Part shown: positions 37,427 to 47,738 of the stretch, piece after piece | Position numbering within the stretch: position 1 is the stretch's first letter | How the letters are laid out: the number at the start of each line of letters is the position of its first letter | NCBI RefSeq assembly: GCF_009727055.1 | Contig: NC_052360.1 | Span: 64,625,980-64,689,979 of the forward strand | Source: Benincasa hispida | Taxonomy: Eukaryota > Streptophyta > Magnoliopsida > Cucurbitales > Cucurbitaceae | DNA: 64,000 bases | Reading direction: 5' to 3' | Notes under the pieces: generated by a model | Seen by the model: only the letters and a program-made list of their open reading frames with translations | Told to the model about the DNA's origin: nothing | Database searches by the model: none | Made by a program: the position numbers and the translations under genes

Positions 37427-37580
37427 CTCAAAAGCTAGGCTCGTCAGTCTTTTGACCATACCATATGAGGTTCCTCCTACAAGCTCAAGAACTAGACCTC
37501 TCGGTCCCCTAACCATCCTGTGAGGTTCTGCTTTCGGGCTCAGGAACTAGGTCTGTTGACCCCCTGACCATCCCAATCAT
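37427..37580. repeat. Three tandem units of about 54 bp
   Basis: Units begin GCTCAAAAGCTAGGCTCGTC, GCTCAAGAACTAGACCTCTC and GCTCAGGAACTAGGTCTGTT. Each is followed by a GACC/AACC-AT-CC stretch and TGAGGTTC. Divergence between units is moderate. Confidence 0.6.
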
Positions 37581-38544
37581 ATAATCTCATTCTCATGCTA
37601 GATACTCATTCATAACATAAGCATATACAATTCACTCTAAAATATATGCTTAAGACTTAAAGGAAAATACCACTCACCTTGATAAGGTAGGAATCTTCCT
37701 CTCTAGAAGTTCCTTGATCACCTCGAGCTCCCTCTCATCCCTAGGATCCAGATTCAAATTAAAGCTCAGATTACTTATAGTTCTAAGGCTTAGCTCGAGA
37801 TATTTCCTTCTACAAACATGCTCTAAAATGTCTCAGGAAGATTACCTTAAAATCTTAGCTCTAAAATTCTCGTGGTTTGGTCGGAATCATCAAAACATCA
37901 AGACTGGATTGAGTTTACCCGATAGCTCCACCCTTCTGTCCTTTCCACTCTCTCCAGCCCGATTCCTTGAAGCTTCTTCTCTGGAACCCTACCCTGAAAA
38001 CTAGACTCTCAGATATTTCAGGTGGCTTTGGAATCACTTGAAATGCACGAGTATTCTGGGAGAAATTCTCATCCCAAGTTAATGCTACTTCCAGACTTCA
38101 CTGTCCGACAGAATCTTTTCCTCTTGGAACTTCATGACCGACGCATGGCCTTACTCCCAACGCATGGTCTCCTTCTAATCTACCTTCTAACACTCTTCCT
38201 TACGTTCTTTGAAAAGGATTTGGCTTATGAATGGAAGAGACATCTTGTGGTGGTATTTATAGGCTAAAGGAAATGATCATTCTCATCTCTTAAGTCTTTC
38301 AATGCATGACACCTTCTACTCTTGAAATGTTGCACCATGCTTTACCACCACCTACTTCCATGTCGTTCACCTACTCTCATGCCATACACCTACTTGAGTT
38401 GTCTTCCTTATGCATAAGACTTCCTTTGCATGAAACTTTATTCGTCCAACTCCTATTAACCCAAGTCTATCCATCTCTCAGTACAACCATTTGTCTAAGT
38501 GAGCTCATCAACCTTGCGTAATGCAAGCCTCAACACCACTCCAT

Positions 38545-39165
38545 CGCTTAGTTTCTTGCATCTATTGCTTAACTCCAACACCCCATCGTGTAGCTCAATC
38601 GTTTAGTAAATGATATCTCTCTCAATGATCTCGCGAATAGCCTATCGCTTAGTTGTCGCGTCCATCATTTACCTCCATCGTTTAGCGCTGACGCCTTATC
38701 GTCTAACGCATCTGCTCATCGCTTAGCGTCATCACCCAGCGTCTCCGTCTATCCTATAACGCCCATCGCTTAGTATTCTGTTTATCGTGTAGCTTGACAC
38801 CCATCGTCTAGCGCCCATGCCCATTGCATAGCGCCATCGTATAGTCTATCACTTAGCGCCCACGCATCGTTTAACACTTAACGCTATTGTTTAGTACTAT
38901 CGTCCAGCTTCTATGCTTATCGTCTAGCGCTTACACTGATCGTGTAGTGCTTAACGCCTATCGTATAGCCTGATCGTCTAGCGCGTCACTTTTCATCGTT
39001 TAACGCCGTGTGCATCTTCATGATCATCTAGCGCATCAATTAGCTCTGCGCATTTGCTATACGATCGCCTACCTCATCGTGTAGCGCCACTCATTTGCTA
39101 CACGATCGCTTATCTCATCGTGTAGCGCCGCTCATTTGCTACACGATCGTCTGCCCAACCCCTTG
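38545..39165. repeat. Dense ATCGT(T/C)TAGCGC motif array
   Basis: More than twenty degenerate copies of ATCGTCTAGCGC or ATCGTTTAGC are spaced at irregular 12-35 bp. Near the right end the unit grows to CATTTGCTACACGATCGC..ATCGTGTAGCGCC, repeated about three times (39050-39150). It shares the CGATCG and TTTAG words with the copia LTR arrays but is GC-richer. Confidence 0.7.
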
Positions 39166-40238
39166 CGCTCAACATCTCGCTCTCTCCGACTCTTGCTAAC
39201 GCATGAGCAACTCTTGGCAATGCCTCTTGCCAACACTTCGACCAATCATGCGTTCAACCTTACATGGTTTCCTTCGGCTTCATACTACCCTTAGCCTTAT
39301 CTCATGCGTTAACACCAAATGCATGGTTCCTTTTGACTTTACATTAGCTAAATTTCACTAATTAATGCTTATCTCAAGGAAAATCTATTCAACACTTAGA
39401 AATTCCTTTTTCTCCAACATAGGATTTAACTTATACTTAGTTAATTCCTTAAATTACCTGCTTAAGTAAGGAAAATGGAAATTTGGGTTTCACACACCTC
39501 TCGGGCCTTAAGAAGGTGTATGGCACCACATCATTCAAGCCCCCGAATTAGCCCTTAAGGGAATAATCTATCTACTTACCCCTACTTCGGGGAAGGAGTG
39601 AATTCCATCTTATGTAGTTGAGTTCCCAGCTACCCAATCAGACGAATCCCCAAAGTGGGAGGTTTGAGTCGACAATCTGGCCAATCGCACACATGCAAAT
39701 CAAAGGACTACCCTCAAAGGCAGAAGTTCCCAACTCATCAGGATTAAGGTTATGTTACCTATGGTTATCCTAGTGAAGTGAAGTCTCTGTCATGAACGAC
39801 GTTATATAACGAGACTAAACACTGTGGTTCGATCTTATACAAACTTCTTTGTATAGGACACCCCCGCTCGCATGTCTTTACATGAATGATTAGGATCAGA
39901 CTATCTGTAGTACGTCACAACACTTGTAACTATCTACAAAGCGTGTCGCATCCGTAGTGTCACCAGGATAATGTTTCCCTCCTATATCCATATACTATTG
40001 ACCATTTAGATTACCAATTAAGACATGATTCACTTGTATGTCTCCACATACATGCTTAAGTTACAACGACAACCAGGGATCTTAGTTTATTGGTTTGTGG
40101 TAAATGCAAATAAAATATCTCATGTTTCATAAACAACAATGAAGAAAATATCTCATATTATTATATCACAAGCGTTGGTTCATACAGGTGTTTACAAACT
40201 ACAGGACTCAACGAAAGTTTAAGGCATCAACCCCAACA

Positions 40239-41990
40239 GGAGGTAGTCTCGACACAAACAACAGTGTGAGATAGACGATGGGTTTGTCGGAATGGCTCAT
40301 GGTAGACTGCAGTTGAGCAGAATGGCACAGATGGTGACGTTGCTCTTCACACAAATGATGAAGCTTGCGAAGGAAGAGAAGGGGAGCAACTTTGTGAGGC
40401 ACTATAGAAACTTAAGTTTCTTTATTTTTTTAATTCTCTTTTTTAAAATGTTATTTTAACTTAAAAAATCTTAATTAAATATAAATTTTTTAACATATAT
40501 ATATATATATATGGGGGCAGTAACCTAAAACTAAAACTAGGTTCTTTTTTTGTTTAATGTTATTTTAACTCAACTATATATGTGTGTCAAAATTCTCTTT
40601 TCCATCTTAAATTCTAAATATCTAGATATTTTTTACTATCTTTTAAAAAATAATTATCTTCTCCAATAAATTTAAGTTTCGCTCTAAAAATTCGAAAACA
40701 TAAGAAATACATTAAACTTCCAAAATTATGAAACTTACATTCTAATTAAAAAATTTGCAAACAAATATATGTTAATTTAGTATATTGTAAATCTAATTTA
40801 TTAGATCGCAAGTATCCATTAAACCCAAAGTAAGCCAAATCTTGATTTTATCCAATCCACGACTTATAAAACAAGTTACAAAGATTAAATTCATAACTAA
40901 AATTGGAATGATGGAAAATAACTATATAACTTTACATTGTATGTGTAAATATAGATTAGTTAAGTTTCATAGCTAATTTGAATCAATTAGGGGAGAAAAA
41001 TAAGGAAGAGATTGATTTATTTTAAATCAATTCCTAAAATAGTTATCAAAATCTAATTTGAATATTAAAAATAAATTCAATTTCCAAAATATGTTAGATT
41101 AGTTAAATCACGGAGTGACACTCAGTTTTAGTTTTGAAATTAGATATGTTAGATTATAATATGGTTAATTTGGTTATTAATCCATCTCCCCAATTACATT
41201 GCATTTATATCCCGGTTATTAATCAAGCTCTCCACGTATTTATATATTGGTTATTAATAAAGCTCTATACTTACATTATATTTAATATTTCAGATATATG
41301 AACCAACTAAGAGCAAATTAGGTATATCGAAATGTCACTAAAATAGTGACTAAATATGAAATATGTACAATTTAATCTAATAGCATATACAAAATAATTT
41401 AAACCTTAAAAAATATGGAATGATATCTGGTTAGTTTATTAAGAATACGTATAAAATAATGAAAAACAATTCAAACATTTGAATAAATTTAAAATTTGAT
41501 TAGATAAAATGAAATTTGATAATTTATGGAAAATTTAAAATATAAATTTAGTAGAAAAATCTGAATATTTAATTCAAGTGAGATTATTTCGAAAATGGTT
41601 AAACAAAATCTAAATTAATAATAAAATTCGCATTAAAATGTTAACTATGTGAGAAAAATCAGGTATAACTGTTATTTTGAGGAATGCGATTATTTTTAAT
41701 TTTTCAAATGAATCAATTAGAGGGAACATGGAAAACTAAGATATCAGCAATTGCCCTGTATATAGGATTTGTAGTTTCATCAATAATAAAAGCTATGTAC
41801 TAGACAAGGGTAAGACTAGAATTTGAAAATTCATGGTCATGTGCATGTCATGTGAATTTTTATAAATCTTATTATTTTTCGATTTTGCCATTTTTCAAAA
41901 CCAAACCCTAAAATTTGTCATATGCTGCAATTTTTTTTGGGCCCTAATTTATCGTGTCATTATTGTTTTTATATAATATGAAGTATATAT
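40239..41990. other. Right flank of the stack, then AT-rich intergenic DNA
   Basis: 40239-40430 is the right-hand continuation of the DNA interrupted at 18204. Its minus strand has a short open frame rich in His/Leu (64 aa) without a recognisable domain. From 40430 onward the DNA is AT-rich with an (AT)n run at 40495-40512 and no gene signal. Confidence 0.5.
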
Positions 41991-42124
41991 TTGCAAAATA
42001 ACTAAATATACATGCGTATATTTGAAAAATTATGTGGAATATACGTCTCAATCAAAAATGATATTAAAATTAAAATATGGAGTACATGTTAATACTTGTT
42101 ATAAATGCATTTGGAATAATCTCG

Positions 42125-43330
42125 TAGATATTTATAACTATAAATTACTAATTCCCTTAATTCTAATTTGAACGTTTCAAATTAACTTATCACGCTATTC
42201 TAGAGCTAGTATGTTACGAGCTAGTAGGGGGACCTTGCGGACCTACAGATCATAGGCTCCAACGATTCGAGATTAATTGGCTAAACTCATTAGACCAAAT
42301 TAATCCCCATTCGTTAACTAATGGGTCACTCTACAAAAACCCATAGTTGCACTCCCCTCACTGTAGATATATTATGTCCACATGATTTAACCATAATCAG
42401 CAAGTCGACCCTTCACAGGTTGTTCGTAATAACAGTTGGGTCAAATATCTGTTTTACCCTCGAGATTACGTCTTATTCCTCAAGTTCCTACTGATCCTCT
42501 AATGAACAACTGGTTTGTGATCCAATCACTAAACCAAACTCTCTCAGCCCAGTGAGAGGGTGGGGCCCCTTGTTCAAGACTTGATTCAGTACTTAAGAGA
42601 ACAACCATTCTCCTATCCTTAAATCGGGTAGGTGTGAACTCCATCTTGCACCCTATGTTCCCAACTATCTATTAGGTCTTGCCCCTGAAATGGGAGTCTT
42701 ATTGAGCCGACGCTGTTGAACTAACCCTTACCCATGCAAATCTAAGGGTAATCCCGAATAAATAGGAGTTCATAGTTAGCTTATGATTAAGATCGAGTTA
42801 CCTAGGTCATCTAGGTGAAATAGTCAGTCTTATACAGTAAACAGTGTTATAAAGTCCGATCTGATGAAAACTCATTGCATAGGACACCCCCACTCCTCAT
42901 GTCATAACATGTACAAATTAGGATCACATCGTATGTAGCACTTTACAATTCTTTGTAACAACTACAGAGTAGGTCGCATCCAATGGTGTTACCAGAATAA
43001 GGTACCCAATATTATTCATGTACCATAGATCATTTTGACTATTTACTCGAACCTGATCCACTCTTATGTCTCCACATAAAGTTCAAGTACTCATACAATA
43101 ATCATGGGTCTTAGTTTATTGGATTTAAACTTTCATACAATTTATGAAATCAATAATAAGTCTATTGATTATAGAAAATGTTTATTATTTTACAAACTAC
43201 GAGTTTTAGGACATAAAACCCAACAAAAATAACTAAATACACATCTTAATTTCAAATAAATAGGTGTATATATATGATAAAATATGTGGAATATATTTTT
43301 TAATAGATACGAGATGAAAATGAAACTAGA
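42125..43330 (-). repeat. LTR fragment plus 105-bp flank (copy 1)
   Basis: Related to the right-hand 1.1 kb of the solo LTR at 10598-12489. It ends on the plus strand with ATAAAACCCAACA at 43225, so its minus-strand start is TGTTGGGTTTTATG. The next 105 bp (43226-43330), starting AAAATAACTAAATACACATC, also occur after copy 2 at 46463-46567. The LTR's other end is missing. Confidence 0.6.
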
Positions 43331-45185
43331 GAGAAGGTTTCTTCAAAATCTTCCCTCTCTCTTTGGGTAAACCCTTTTGCCACAAGTCTAGCTTTGTAGG
43401 TCTGTACCTTACCAACATGGTCTCATTTTCTCTTGTAGATCCATTTGCAACCGATGGGTTTTACCCCTTCAGGTTGATCTACAATATCCCAGACATAATT
43501 GAAATACATAGATTCCATTTCAAGGTCCATGACTTTAATCCATTGGTCTTTATTCACATCATTCATTGCTTGGTTAAAAGACAATGGATCCTCTAAACCA
43601 TCATCTGGTATGATGAATTGACTTTCAGTTAAACCCATGTACCAGTCAGGCTGTTGCATAACCCTCCCACTACGACGAGGCATTCTCAACTCTTGAGAAG
43701 GATGTGAAGTCTTAGTTTCTTCAACAACTCTTGTTAACGGACCTGCTCTATCAACAACTCTTGTTGAAGGACCTGCTCGATCAATAACTCTTATTGATAC
43801 AGTTGTCATTTCTCTAGACATTTCTTCTATTACTAGCTTACTACGAGGTTGATAATTCTTTATTTGGTCTTCTTCCAGGAAGATTGCATTTTTCGATACA
43901 AATACCTTATCTTTCTGAGGATCATAAAAGAAACCACCTTTTGTTTCTTTTGGGTAGCCTACAAATAGACATACTTTTGAACGACGTTCCAACTTTTTAG
44001 GATTTTGCACCAACACATGTGCTGGACAACCCTAAATCCTGAAGTGATATAAATTTCCTTTACGTCTTCTCTAGAGCTCATAAGGTGTTTCAGAAACAAT
44101 TTTCGAGGGAACTGTGTTCAAAATATACACCGCAGTCCCAACTGCGTGTCCCCAAAAAGAATTTGGTAACTGAGCGTAACTCATCATGGAACGAACCATG
44201 TCCAATAAGGTTTTGTTTCTCCTTTCTGCCACACCATTTTGCTGAGGGTGCCAGGGGCTGTGAGTTTAGACTGAATTCCATATTCTATTAAATAGTTCTG
44301 GTAATCCATGTCCATATACTCACCACCTCGATCCGATCGAAGTGTTTTAATCTTTTTACCTAATTGGTTTTCAATCTCAGCCTTATATTCTTTGAACTTT
44401 TCAAAAGTTTCAGACTTTTGGTGCATTAGGTAAAAATGTTCATACCTAGAATAATCATCTATGAAACTGATGAAATATTCATACCCTTCTCTTGCTCTAA
44501 CATTTAGAGGCCCACAAAGGTTTGAGTGAATCGACCCTAGAGTTTTTTTTGGCTCTAAGACCTTTTCCAGAAGAAGATTTTTTTGTCATTTTACCCTCGA
44601 GACAGGATTCACATGGTGGTAATGAACTATCTTCCAACTTATTTAGATGACCACTCTTAACCAATCTCTCAATCCTGTTGAGATTTATGTGACCCAATCT
44701 TAAGTGTCAAAGATAAGCATTTGGAGAAATCTTCCTTTTCTTATGAGTCCCAGCAGTTTTAAACATCTCTATGTTCAAAACAGCTTTGACGTCAGTTGGT
44801 TTTAACATGTACAAGTTATTTTATAATTTTGCAGAGCAAATCTGTTTATTTCCTATATTGATGAACACTTCACCATTTTCGAAATAAAGTTTATAGTTTT
44901 GTTTTAGCAAACAAGAGATAGATATTAGATTCCTTTTTATAGAAGGAATATAATATACATTTTTCAAATAATTGTACTTATCTCCTATAAATAACATCAT
45001 ATCTCCCACTGCTTTGTCTGAAACAATCTCCCCGGTCCTTACCTTAAAGATCGTTTTACCTTCTGTCAACTATCTCCAGGAACTTATTTCCTGTGAGATA
45101 GTACAAACATGATTAGTGGCACCTGAGTCAATTATCTAGATTTTATCGTTTTCCACTAAACATGCTTCGATAACAAAACTTGGTG
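43331..45185 (-). pseudogene. Internal pol fragment of a second copia element
   Basis: Minus-strand remnants run from protease (IIDSGATNHV, near 45135) through the GAG-pre-integrase/integrase zinc region (LRLGHINLN, PCESCLEGKM), the integrase core (DDYSRYEHFY, SDRGGEYMD) and VCLFVGYP to the start of reverse transcriptase (MDLEMESMYFN, GCKWIYKRK, ARLVAKGF). It stops near the EETFS motif at 43331. Gag, most of RT and all of RNase H are missing. Stops are seen before IIDSGA and at GCPAHV, SSWR and HLRLGH, with several frameshifts. A roughly 10-residue segment, (S)TRVVDRAGP, is tandemly repeated two to three times near 43714-43800. It is related to but distinct from the copia element at 24752-37257. 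Confidence 0.85.
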
Positions 45186-45369
45186 TTTTGTTTTTCAATT
45201 TTCCAATTTTATCAAAAATCAAAACTTGATTTTAAAAACTAAAAAATAAAATTAATTTTTTAAATAAAACTTAATTATTTTAATATCAAATATTAAATTA
45301 ATTTTTACACACGTCCATCTTTATATATTTAAATATAAATTATCATATTTTGTTTAATTCTTAAATTAA

Positions 45370-46567
45370 ACACATAATTATATATTATATAATTACTAAT
45401 TTCCTTAATTCTAATTTGAACGTTTCAGATTAACTTATCACACTATTCTAGAGCTAGTCCGTTACGAGCTAGTAGGGGGCCTCACGGACCTACGGGCTCC
45501 AACGATTCAAGATTAATTGGCTAAACTCATTAGACCAGATTAACCCCCATTCGTTAACTAATGGGTTACTCCACTGAAGCTCATAGTTGCAGTCCTCTCA
45601 CTGTAGATATATTATGCCCACATGATTTAACCATAATCAGCAAGTCGATCCTTCACTGGTTGTTCGTAATAACGGTTGGGTTAAATATCTGTTTTACCCC
45701 CGAGATTACGTCTTATTCCTCAAGTTCCTACTGATCCTCTAATGAACAATTGGTTTGTAATCCAATCACTAAACCAAACTCTCTCAGCCCAGTGAGAGGG
45801 TGAGACCCCTTGTTCAAGACTTGAATTCAGTACTTGAGAGAACAACCTTTCTCCTATCCTTAAATCGGGTAGGTGTGAACTTCATCTTGCACCCTATGTT
45901 CCCAGCTATCTATTAGGTCTTACCCCTAAAATGAGAGTTTTATTGAGCCGACGCTGTTGAACTAACCCTTACCCATGCAAATCTAAGGGTAATCCCGAAT
46001 AAATAGGAGTTCATAGTTAGCTTAGGATCAAGATCGAGTTACCTAGGTCATCTAGATGAAATATCAGTCTTATACAATAAACAGCGTTATAGAGTAAGAG
46101 TGACTTATTTCTTGGTCAGATCTTATGCAAACTCATTGCATAGGACGCCCTACTCCTCATATCATAACATGTATAAATTATGATCACATCGTATGTAGTA
46201 CTTTACAACTCTCTGTAACAACTACAAAATAGGTCGCATCCAATGGTGTTACCAGATGTACCATAGATCATTTTGACTATTTACTCGAACCTTGATCCAC
46301 TCTTATGTCTCCACATAAAGTTCAAGTACTCATAGAATAGTCTGGTCTTAATTTATTGGATTTAGACTTTCATACAATTTATGAAATCAATAATAAGTCT
46401 ATTGATTATAGAAAATGTTTATCATTTTACAAACTACGAGTTTTAGGACATAAAATCCAACAAAAATAACTAAATACACATCTTAAATTTCAAATAAATA
46501 GGTGTGTATATATGATAAAATATGTGAAATATATTTTTTAATAGATACGAGACGAAAATGAAATTAT
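45370..46567 (-). repeat. LTR fragment plus 105-bp flank (copy 2)
   Basis: Nearly the same sequence as copy 1, extending about 180 bp further left into AT-rich DNA (from about 45190). It ends ATAAAATCCAACA at 46462, followed by the same 105-bp flank. Each copy of the unit is about 1.2 kb, and the two lie on either side of the pol fragment. Confidence 0.6.
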
Positions 46568-47386
46568 GCAAGTTTTAATAGTTTTAAACACATTTTGAAT
46601 AATCCTCGTATTTATTTGAAATAAATATTATATAAATACATAAGAAATGAAACATAAAAAGGAAACGAATATTTGTAACAATAACTATGCATTAAATACA
46701 TCTACAAAAATTGGGGGTTATGAATTGTAATTCAAAGTCCTAAACATGTAAAAAAAAAAAATAAAAAAAAATTGTGGCAAATTCGTAACTAATTGAAAAG
46801 AAATATCATTTGAAAGCAAAATAAATCAAGGGAATGATGAAAGATATTGTACTTAATATAAACCAAGCTTAATAAATACTAAATAGAATCCTAGGTATCT
46901 GACTACTTTCGATGCTGTCTTACCTTGGTATATTGGATTCAAACGTGATTGTTAATGGAGTTGAAGTTACCAAATTCTACGGTTTAAATAATTTAAATAC
47001 GTTAATTGTAAAATAATATAAAAAAGATTAATACGAGAGAGAGTTTATTATAAAATGATACAAAAATTTTCCTGAAATTAAGATATATACCATTTTCGTT
47101 GATGAATAAAATAAATAATCATAAATTGAAGATATACAATTAATGGTGACATACAATAGAATTAATTATTTTTTAAAATATCACAAAATAATTATTACTG
47201 AAAATGTTTTGAATTAATATTTTAATTACAAAATACTACAAACATTTAATAGAAGAGAAAGTGTATTACAAGGTTAAAATTGTTTAAAAGAATACGCAAA
47301 TTTAATTATAGAATATAATTAAAATTTAACATATTTGTAAAATATTGCTCATAAAGTAGGTCAATTTATAGCATCAGCTCTGGCGC
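46568..47386. other. AT-rich intergenic DNA upstream of APC7
   Basis: No gene signal. It contains several poly-A/T runs. It leads into the site II-rich promoter of APC7. Confidence 0.6.
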
Positions 47387-47390
47387 ATCT

Positions 47391-47610
47391 GGCCCAACTG
47401 ATTACTGGGTCAGATCTTCTGGCCTACTTTCGAATGTAATTTATGGCCCAGTTCAGATACGACTATTGGGCCAGGTTTTTGGGCTTACTTTCAAACAGGA
47501 GGTTATGGGCCCAAAGCAGTAGGTATAACAGATTATGGCCCAGTATTTGGGCCTCCGTTCAACTGTTGGGCCAAGTGTTTGGGTCTCGTTTAAATAATAA
47601 TTGCGGCCCA
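47391..47610 (+). promoter_or_regulatory. Cluster of nine TGGGCY/GGCCCA (site II) boxes
   Basis: Boxes start at 47391, 47445, 47467, 47480, 47506, 47537, 47548, 47567 and 47605, that is, nine in 220 bp on both orientations. The last is about 130 bp before the APC7 start codon. Site II elements (TGGGCC/T) are TCP-binding motifs in promoters of proliferation genes such as PCNA and cyclins, and of ribosomal and mitochondrial genes. This fits a cell-cycle gene. No TATA box is evident. Confidence 0.65.
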
Positions 47611-47738
47611 GTCTAGATTCGCTCTTCCCCACCAGCGAGAGAGGCAGGAGAGAGCGGGTTCTGTTGAGGTTTCAGTGACAGCAAAATTTGGTTCAAATTT
47701 TGCGTGTTGTCTTACGAACTAAGAACAGCTGAACAAAA

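Larger units (their letters stand above)
37258..39489. other. Unclassified block that breaks the 3' side of the stack
   Basis: No conserved protein is seen in this 2.2 kb. Read on the minus strand it starts TGTGTGAAACCCAAATTTCC, an LTR-like beginning, so it may be (part of) another LTR. At 37427-37580 three copies of a roughly 54-bp unit (GCTCA(A/G)(A/G)A(A/G)CTAG..CT..GACCAT) lie in tandem. At 38545-39165 a dense array of (C/T)ATCGT(C/T)TAGCGC-like motifs occurs. Short plus-strand frames here (96, 81 and 71 aa) lack domains. Confidence 0.55.
18205..40238 (-). mobile_element. Outermost solo LTR of a 22-kb nested retrotransposon stack
   Basis: A minus-strand LTR of the TGTTGGGGTTGATGCC family begins (3' end) at 18205 with TGAAGGAACTCTT and ends (5' end) at 40238 with CCCCAACA. 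Outside it are GGAGA (18200-18204) and GGAGG (40239-40243), a one-mismatch 5-bp duplication. Pieces belonging to this LTR are 18205-19186, 24476-24751 and about 39490-40238, together about 2.0 kb, close to the 2.1-kb full length. Everything between is later insertion: a solo LTR (19187-24475), a copia element (24752 to about 37257) and a broken block (37258-39489). About 170 bp of the LTR, between the segments ending at 24751 and starting at 39490, is missing. Confidence 0.7.

Noticed and set aside
38545..39165. CRISPR-like repeat array
   Set aside because: Repeat units are short and degenerate and the spacing is irregular, in a plant nuclear context. It is a transposon-associated motif array.
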